Below are positions 56,519-64,000 of a DNA stretch of 64,000 nucleotides, piece by piece; position 1 is the stretch's first letter; every line of letters starts with the position of its first letter. Source of the DNA: Fallopia convolvulus (Eukaryota > Streptophyta > Magnoliopsida > Caryophyllales > Polygonaceae); assembly GCA_964016875.1 (NCBI GenBank), contig OZ024724.1, positions 38,215,786-38,279,785 on the forward strand, in the 5' to 3' direction. The position numbers and the translations under genes were made by a program. The notes under the pieces were generated by a model, which was not told the origin of the DNA, ran no database searches, and saw nothing but the letters and a program-made list of their open reading frames with translations.

Positions 56519-57330
56519 TATGTTGCACGGAAACGAAAACAAACACGAGAAACGGAAACGGTGGGATAAAAACGGGGAAGCGACAATTTAAAAAAAATAT
56601 AGGAAACGGAATCGGCAAGGAAACGACAATATCAATTATATGTTATTTTAAAGCTCTAAAGATAATGCATACTTGTATCTTACTTAGAGCAACACATATT
56701 ATGATCTAATGACAATCAAACCACAAAAACATAATGACATAACATTAAGTCAACAGTGCAACATTTTCAGTCTTACAAACCAAGTAGCAAACCAAATACT
56801 AATAGTCCAACCAAATGAAAATCAAAACAAAAATCTAACACTTCAACATAAAGAGACAAGTCAACATAAAATCAATTATCAATTTAAGTATTTAACCAAA
56901 TTATACCCAATTTTCGGTTCTGCACTTCTGTCTAATATCCTAATTCCTAACATATTAAGTATTAAAAAATCATGAAATGACTCAATTAGAACGAGAAAAA
57001 GGGAATACAAGTTATAAAACTAAGAAATATGGAAAAAAGGAACTTGGGGTTGTAGATCTAGGTCGGGCTGGAGAGTAGAGAAGCTGAGAAGATGGTCGCT
57101 CGAGACTAGATGGCCACTTGCCGGAGAAGATGGCGGCCTGGGCGGTCGGATCACCGGAATTCGTTGCAGGAGAGAGGATCGAGCGTCTGGGGTGGGAGTC
57201 GGGAGAGTGCGTCGTTGAGGCCGCTCCTTCATTTGAGAAATCAGATTTGCTTTTCTCCCTCACATCTCTTAACTATTTGTGAGAAGATAAACATGTTTCA
57301 TTTCAGTTTGGGGCATATATATTTCTGATA
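56519..57330. other. AAACGGAAACG-rich and GC-rich repeat-like segment
   Basis: 56525-56630 has several GAAACGGAAACG-type words. 57040-57240 on the minus strand is GC-rich and open but unrecognised. No gene supported. Confidence 0.3.
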
Positions 57331-57362
57331 ATTAACTAGAAACATTGATTTTTTAATGTCTA

Positions 57363-57430
57363 GATTTCTAGGGAATAATAAGCTAACTGGAAGTCTGCCT
57401 TCTCAGAAAAGTTCATCTCTTAATAATCAT
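57363..57430 (+). pseudogene. LRR-receptor-kinase exon fragment
   Basis: After TGTCTAG the frame reads FLGNNKLTGSLPSQKSSSL, a leucine-rich repeat closely resembling those of LRR-VIII-2 receptor-like kinases. No kinase part is present. Likely a captured exon. Confidence 0.55.
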
Positions 57431-57439
57431 ACAATTCGC

Positions 57440-57592
57440 TTGAAAAGAAAGCTGAAGAGCTGGAAAATTAGAGTCAATCATCTTTAGACTAGAGTTGAAT
57501 CCATGGAAAGTGAGCTTCAATCGGAAAATGCTAGCCATGAAGATGCTTTGATAAGATTCAAGGATCTTGGGGAACAATCGGAGAGGTTAGAA
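57440..57592 (+). pseudogene. Coiled-coil exon fragment, filament-like plant protein type
   Basis: It reads TRVESMESELQSEN, then ALIRFKDLGEQSER, ending at GAGAG|GTTAGA. The heptad pattern and the RFKDLGEQ text resemble filament-like plant proteins. One stop and one shift lie in the first third. A second exon-like piece (SKAYYVCESMTAELESKNKR) is at 57709-57768. Confidence 0.35.
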
Positions 57593-57978
57593 CAATAAAT
57601 AAATTTACCTGGTATACCTTTTTTTTACTTCAGTATATGTATCTTGAGGAGGATAGTGAATTAATAAAGTGGTTCTTCTAACTTGTTTCATGTTTATGTC
57701 TAATAGGAGCAAGGCATACTATGTGTGTGAATCTATGACAGCTGAACTGGAGAGTAAAAACAAACGGGTGAGATTGTGAGAATTCAAAATTGCGACTTTT
57801 CTTTTATTTCGGGTTCCATGGGAATATTTTACTTTTTACTTGAAACTAAGGTAGGCCGTAGGCGTATGAATATTTAGGTCTTTGTAAAACATTTGCTTCT
57901 TATCTAGCAAACTTGATTGTGGTCGTTTAGTTTCTACTATGCATGTACTTGTGCACTTATTTTGGGGTAGATTCCTCT

Positions 57979-58010
57979 CCGCGTGTGTAACGCACGCGGG
58001 TCTACCCTAG
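57979..58010 (+). other. Helitron-type 3' hairpin and CTAG terminus
   Basis: CCGCGTGTGTAACGCACGCGG forms a stem of nine pairs with one G-T; CTAG ends at 58010 and the next base is T. Confidence 0.65.
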
Positions 58011-58379
58011 TAAGATCAAGTGGGAGAAGCGATGAACATGAGAAAATCGGTTCTCACATTAAACAAATTTAAAATGTCTATCCTAATGCACATACATAAT
58101 TTATATTATATATCTCGACCTTTAGATTTATGCGGTAATACGTCGATTGCATAATACGTTTAATGAGTCTTACGAGATCATGTCAAGTGTACCCTTATAT
58201 ACTCTAGTTGCGCTTTAAATATTTTGGCGAATTATATAACACACCAAAACATTATAACCTAAGAAGCAGAATAAGACAAATTATAACAGTTTACTAATTA
58301 TCCACGCGTAATAATTAAAATAATTATTATGAATAAATAATTACCAAAAAAATTATTTTTAAAAGGGAGAGTTAATACA
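58011..58379 (-). repeat. Truncated gypsy LTR start (minus strand)
   Basis: On the minus strand it begins TGTATTAACTC directly after a polypurine tract (TTTAAGGGGTACTAA) and runs into the Helitron end at 58010. Confidence 0.65.
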
Positions 58380-58426
58380 TTAGTACCCCTTAAAGTAGTT
58401 TCGTTCTTGAAACTAGAAACAACTAA
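58380..58426 (-). other. 47-bp gypsy 3' internal remnant
   Basis: It contains AGTTTCGTTCTTGAAACT and the polypurine tract and is sandwiched between two LTRs, the same arrangement as at 14359-14465. Confidence 0.65.
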
Positions 58427-61180
58427 TGTAACACCCCCATTTTACAGACTTATAATGGGATGTTACCGTCGGCGGACTCGGACTTTTCCTTCCAAGGTCG
58501 TTGAGGCTTAAGTGACCGAAATGAATAAAGACATGTTTACACAACATAATCTGATAAAACAGATTGTCTTATTTTCATAAATATGGTTACAAGAGTTTAT
58601 AGCGGAATACATAAAACAGGAATCGTTCATGGAATAACTTTCAAAATCCTGGAAACGTCTGTGTGAAGACAGCACGTCTTTCAAAACATCATTTCGTTCT
58701 TCTTTCCTTCCTTTCTCGATCTCTTTTCCTTTCCATCCTTCCATGGTTTTCAAGCTTGAACTTCTTTAGTCTTTTTCCTATAACCTGTAGACAGGAATAC
58801 CAGCTAGATGAAACCGGGAAGAAGCAAGGGTATTAGTCTTCAAAGAGACTAAGCAAGTGAAAGAATAGGGCTTGGTTCTCATGAAAAGATTAGACATGTG
58901 GCATCGAAATCCGAACAACAATCGTTCGATGATCCAACCACTAGCGTTTTCAGGATGAAGTTTAACTAATAATAGAAATCAAGATTAAGATAGCACACCA
59001 AATATGTGGCTCCTACAAAATTTAAGAGATCTGTTGGGAACTATACTACCACACATACAAGAATCAAAAACATCCAGCTCTTATTAGGACCACAACTAAG
59101 TTCATTTAATTATAGTGCATTGGGCACTTCATCTTCTCATAAGTCGTAAAACTATTCACTTCAGTTAAAGACTTTTAAGTTGGCTCGCACATAGCCGGTA
59201 TAAATACGAAGGACAATATTTCAGACCTCGTATATTAGTGCACTTAGCTAGAGTGCAAACACCCCTCTTATCGATAGAGCAGGAAGAGTCATGACCCAAG
59301 GTATTAAGGAGAACAGTAGGCACATTGCGCGTCACTACTTTCTACACATAATACAGAGGTTATTAGGAGCCGATACCAAGTATACCTCCTAATAGGAGTT
59401 GATACCAAGTATACCTCCTAACAAGTTATAAAGAGATATAAGAATCAAAAGTCGCTATCCCTGTTTATATTAATTATTCACAAGATCGAGATCTCAAAGG
59501 AGAATCTCTAATCACATAAGTGCACAATCAACGGCCCTAAATAGTACTAACAATACGAATAATAATATGAAATAACGAACATTCGTTAAATCTAAGCAAT
59601 AAATAAACCTATGTTCGGTTATTCAGCAAACAAGTGTTCCCAACAATTAAGATATATTAAACGGAAATAGAAATTCATGTTTAATAAAAAGGGCAAGAGG
59701 GAACCGTCCAATTGCCTTAGAAGGCGTGCTCAACGTCCTTAGCAATCCCATTAGTAATTGTTATCATCCTTCTGCCAAATATAACGAAAGGATTTCTCAA
59801 CAACGAGCTCAAAGAAACACTTCTTAGTTGTATAATCCAATTCTACAACTTCCTAATCGATAAACGATTTAATTTCCGAATATCGATATATAATAAATCC
59901 TTAATTATCATGCTTCAAGGAGCCATCTTGGCGGAATTATAACTAATTATCCGCTTCACTTTTGAAACAATTTTCTAAACAATTTTTGTTCATTAGCAAC
60001 GGTTCTTAAAGGTGACCAAATCTCGGATCAAACGGATTAACAACGAATCCTGAGTAATTAACCGAAGTCCTTTACCTGCCAATCGGTATCCGAAAATTGT
60101 ATTCGCTATAACTGAAGATCCTGACGTCCATTTCTCGAGTGGTTTGAACCATTGGGACTGTATCAACGTCAAGATTATAAAAACCATAAATTTAATTAGC
60201 AAAGCGAAACCGAAAGGCCCTTATGGTGGCTCCGCAACCAATCCACTAATTAGTTTCGATCGTATATACCTTCACTCGAGCCCATGGCTCGTTTGGCTCG
60301 ATAGTGGATCGATTCCCGAGCCCGAGGGTGGTCGAGTATTACCCGGCGGTGGCTCCCGTGGTGATTGGTGGTCGGAGTAGCTAGCGAACGCCGGTGACGA
60401 TGTACGGCGAGGCGTGATGCTAGCCGGCGGTGTAGACTTGAATTCTTTCTTCCCGATTGTCGTTCCGCCTGATTTCTCTCATGGTTCTGATTTAAAGCAG
60501 CAACGTCCAGCCTACCCAAGAGAAGGAAGGAGTAGATGAGGTAGGAGATGAAGGTGGAGGTGAAAGGGGAAGTAGCCGGCGGTGAAGAGGTTTCGGTTTT
60601 CCCCGAGTCCGTCGTCGTCCTTCCTCTCGCTATATCCTTTATTTGGAACCAAATTTGTAGACTTTTGATGAGATAGAATTTGACGAGGCAAAAAGCTATG
60701 CAGGTGGATAAGGATTCCGTCTCAGCTTCCTTCCTTAGTAAGCATAAGAAGGCGGTTTAAAAATCCAAAACCCGTCTCGAAACGGGACTCGTGTTAAAGC
60801 GGTAAAATTATGTACTTCGGGTGGAAAAACTTACTAAAACAAAACGTCCCGTAAATTATGTAGACCAATAAAAACAATTTTCAATGATTTTATCTTGCTA
60901 CCTTCAATTTTTAAGGTTTCCGTTTCGCATTTTAAATCCTTTCCGATACATAATTATAAAGACGGCTTATCCAATAAATACTCTTTTTTCACTGAAAAAT
61001 CCTAGAATTCACACCGATCCATAAAATAATTTCTTTATGATTTTAGGATATCACCAACAATTTTCTAGGATTTAATATCTAACAAAAGTATTGGATTAAT
61101 TAAGCGTTAAAACGGTCAAAGAGGTTAAAAGGATATCCGAGAAAAATTCAAAAATATACTCAAAAACCGCAGTTATTACA
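58427..61180 (-). repeat. Tekay/Del-type gypsy LTR (minus strand, 3' LTR)
   Basis: On the minus strand it runs from TGTAATAACTGCGG (61180) to GGGGTGTTACA (58427), 2.75 kb. It shares its ends and an internal block (near 59600 versus 18020) with the plus-strand LTR at 15914. 60240-60600 is GC-rich, corresponding to the CG-rich block of the other LTR. Confidence 0.8.
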
Positions 61181-64000
61181 TTAGTAACCCCTTACAAATG
61201 GTTTCGTCCTCGGAGGACGAAACCAAGGAGAGCTCAGATCACAAGGAAGGATAACACAAGCACACACACACACAACCACTACAAACCTATACAGAAGTTT
61301 GTAGTACCCCCTTAAAAAAAACATGTTGTTACTTCTGCACCAGATACAAAACAACCATTGCTTAGCTACCAACTTTTTCTTTACAACGTTCATTAACTTT
61401 GGAAAATGACTCAGCATTTCCTGCCTAGTTTCGCATGTCTTTCCTTCACCTCCATTTTTAGGCCAAGGTAGCCTAATCAAAGGTATTTTTTTCTTATTTA
61501 CAATTCAACCTGGCCTTTCTTCACATGTGTCATTTGGTTGAATATCCATCTCATTATTGTTGAGTACATGAGATATATTGAATGCATACCATCTTAGAAG
61601 AATCACAAGAAAGGCATTACGAATAGAATGCACTGAAGGTGGCAATGCCAACCGATAAACAAGCTTACCAGTTCTTTCCAGTATCTCGAAAGATCTAACA
61701 TAGCGAGCATTTACGTTGTCTCGCTTTCCCCATCGGAATACGCCTCGCTTTGAAACGTCGTTCTTTACAATAACTTAACATGCTCTCGCTTTGAAACAAC
61801 ACATGACAGTTGTTGCCTTTAAGCAGTTAACACCCTTGATTGTGTTAGTGCAATATCAGTTGTTGTTTTCTTGGCCAAATTTGACTCATGAAGAACCTTG
61901 TCAGTATTGTCATTCCAACAAATTGACAACCAACACTAAAATTCTTGTATGTGAATTCACTCAAACTCAAACTACCATTCCAACTTATGTGGAATCCAGA
62001 ATAGATGTCCTCGGGAGTTTGAATTTGTTTCTTTGCATTTTTCTTTCATTAAGTCTTGAACGACTAATGATAAGAATCCATTGTAACATCTTCCCACTTC
62101 CATTCTGAAACAGGAAGAGACTATAACATTTCATCTGGTCTTCTATGCTCAATCAGGACTTCCAGACAAACCAAACATATCAAAATGAACTTGGTGACAT
62201 TTCGCTTCATGTCAGTCCATCAAACGTTTTATCTTAAATCCTTATACATTTACTTGTTCCAAGATGAACTAATTAAGCAAATAACTATGCCTCCTTTTAA
62301 ATAAGCTTTCAAAGCTCATCAACAACAGATACACATGAATAGTTTCAAAACCAAGCAATCCATAATCTTGAATAACAAATCCCGGTTTCTTACCTTCTTG
62401 ATCTTCTCCATTGATCCTAAATAATATTACTTTCCCATACTACTTTTCCTTGATCTGGTCAACAGATTTTGAATAAAATCTTAGGGTATTCACACAACCT
62501 TGTTGTCGTCCAAACTAAACCTTTAGTCCTTTTCAAATCAGTTTCTTTACAAGGATTACTTAAAATCCTTACTCAAATTCCTTTCTTGGGATAAAATCTC
62601 AGTGTTACTTTAACCAAGAATATGAGATTTATCCAACACATGACAAGTTAATAACCTATTTTTTCAATCCTTTACATCATTTTCTCAACCAAAACTCAGC
62701 TTGGGCATACTGACATTCAAAAGTATTTATCTCTCTCAACTACTTCAAACTACACACTTACGCATTACTATACCAACATATTGGACAATAATACCTTTAG
62801 TCTAATAATTTCCAACAAAATTGTCTCCATTGACAATTTTCAGTCTTTTTTTTCATTAAAGAACTGTTTAGACTTCTCTTAACATTCTGACTTGTTGAGC
62901 AACCTAACTCTTAGGATTAAAAACATATCATCACGTGTCTACTCTCTATATCTAACAACTTATCAGGCTGAGTTTGAATATCAATACTAATTTACATATC
63001 CAAACTCCAGACCCATTGGAGTTCTGCTTAAAGTCCTCACTTGACTATCTTATCTCAAAGAGAGTTAAGTTTTCAAGGCAACCTGAAAACAAATATCAAC
63101 TAATAGAGAAATTACTAGTACATCCTTTAATCCAAAGAAAGGATTACTACAATATCATTCCATAGAAAGGATTCCATTCCAAGAATCCATATCAACTTAC
63201 TTTCAAGGACAATTCCGCTAAAAAGGCAATGACTTTCTTAGATCATGACATCAACCAAGATGAACTACTAGCAAACTGCTTAAAGAATTCCAATAATCAT
63301 TGACTGAAAACAATCCCAAACTTTTAGAGAAGTATGGAGTTACTCCATGCTCTTCAGAGACCAACACAAATTTGTAAAGAATCTTACCAAATTTCTTTAC
63401 TTATAATCGAACTGTTTTGGGAAGCTTAACTATGCTCTTTAAATGGTATAGGGTACCAAGGATATACTAACTCAAAAGAGTTTTACAAGGTACCAGATAT
63501 AGAAATTGCTATAATGCAAAAGAAAGCTTGCATCTTTTCATCTCGACCAACTATACTTGCAAAACTCATATAATTGCAACTTATATGATTGCCAAATCAT
63601 ACTAGAAACTATTCTTTAAAACCCAAGGAATTATGTGATCTTATTCCACCATGTGATCAGGATGGGAAACAAAATTAAACATAATCCTTTACTGCATTCT
63701 CATAGGAATAAGACATGTAATCTTGCCTTACCATGTGATCAAGATGGAAGATAAATCACATTCTTACTCACCACCATGAAAACCGTAGAAAATTTATTCA
63801 TGAATCTCGTATATCAAATCAAAATTTCTTTAAAAAATTCATACCTATAATTCTACAAAGTCATAGGATTTTTCTCAAAAGAGAAAATCACAAGACAATT
63901 TCAAATATTCCTTACTTCATGACAGCTTGACAGGAACTCGACATAGGTTACTAGCGTACTTGCTTTAACTTGGAATACCTTGGAAACCAAGGTTGTCTAC
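61181..64000 (-). pseudogene. pol: Decayed Tekay/Del-type gypsy pol, 3' end
   Basis: On the minus strand near 61740-61560: FRWGKRDNVNARYVRSFEIL, then GKLVYRLALPPSVHSIRNAF, the integrase C-terminal GPY/F-type module (the usual VGPFEIL is VRSFEIL here). Next comes EERPG followed by IPLIRLPWPKNGGEGKTCE, a weak chromodomain-like segment as in chromoviruses. The palindrome at 61200-61224 and the polypurine tract then precede the LTR. 61800-64000 is AT-rich and has no readable RT or integrase core, but 63640-63760 matches 22193-22312 of the plus-strand copy. The element continues beyond the window. Confidence 0.65.
61200..61224. repeat. Palindrome just upstream of the gypsy polypurine tract
   Basis: GGTTTCGTCCTC, one base, GAGGACGAAACC: 12-bp arms. 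Related shorter palindromes occupy the same place in the other gypsy ends. Confidence 0.85.

Larger units (their letters stand above)
55409..58010 (+). mobile_element. Probable Helitron 3' portion carrying gene fragments
   Basis: The right end has the Helitron form: hairpin at 57979-57999 (nine pairs, loop TAA), then GGTCTACC, then CTAG at 58007-58010 followed by T. Upstream lie unrelated short exon-like pieces in plus orientation, a pattern typical of gene capture by Helitrons. The 5' TC terminus was not found. It may lie within or before the Athila-like element. Confidence 0.5.

Noticed and set aside
61258..61276. (CA)n run as a regulatory feature
   Set aside because: Simple microsatellite in decayed gypsy sequence.

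Overview
This window looks like AT-rich intergenic chromatin from a flowering plant, probably a eudicot. Nearly all of it is nested, decayed transposable elements. The evidence is plant GT-AG introns, Sirevirus-type copia, Tekay/Del-type and Athila-type gypsy retrotransposons, a FAR1-like Mutator transposase, a Helitron terminus, and the near absence of intact genes. The only short gene that reads cleanly is a two-exon GRF zinc-finger membrane protein at 11344-11771.

Layout. 1-6740: a truncated, mutated Sirevirus-type copia element on the minus strand (copy A: ORF3 fragment, pol, gag). 6741-13417: a mosaic with CCGTTTCATTAG-type subterminal repeats at both ends, a CACTA-like right end, the GRF gene and TIR-like junctions. 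13418-22320: a plus-strand Tekay/Del-type gypsy element whose LTR region is a three-step tandem array joined by short pieces of its own 3' internal end, followed by a perfect primer-binding site and a decayed gag. 22398-24480: an Athila-type LTR (minus strand) abutting a diverged copia LTR fragment. 25411-34910: a Mutator-like element with two convergent decayed genes, a FAR1-like transposase (+) and an Ulp1-fold protein (-). The introns of both genes hold arrays of TGCACTTTT in one fixed polarity. 34911-44879: a complete Sirevirus-type copia element (copy B, minus strand) with two ~1.06 kb LTRs and a perfect 5-bp target duplication. 45529-46696: an unclassified GC-rich insertion. 47328-55408: a non-autonomous Athila-like element with gag and protease, no reverse transcriptase, a 29-bp minisatellite and an ATHILA-ORF-like region. 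55409-58010: gene fragments ending at a Helitron-type 3' terminus. 58011-64000: minus-strand Tekay/Del-type LTRs and the integrase end/chromodomain-like remnant of pol.

Two observations stand out. First, TGCACTTTT motif arrays fill introns of both oppositely oriented genes of the Mutator-like element. This is similar in layout to the motif arrays that VANDAL anti-silencing proteins bind. Second, copy B lacks an 889-bp stretch of copy A whose ends are exact GT and AG splice sites and whose removal joins gag to protease in frame. This suggests exitron-type splicing fixed by retrotransposition. Each retroelement family also carries its own dispersed short motif: GGGAAC/GTTCCC in copia, CCGCGCTCGCGG in the Athila-like element. 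All calls come from reading the sequence by eye; no database search or alignment was run.
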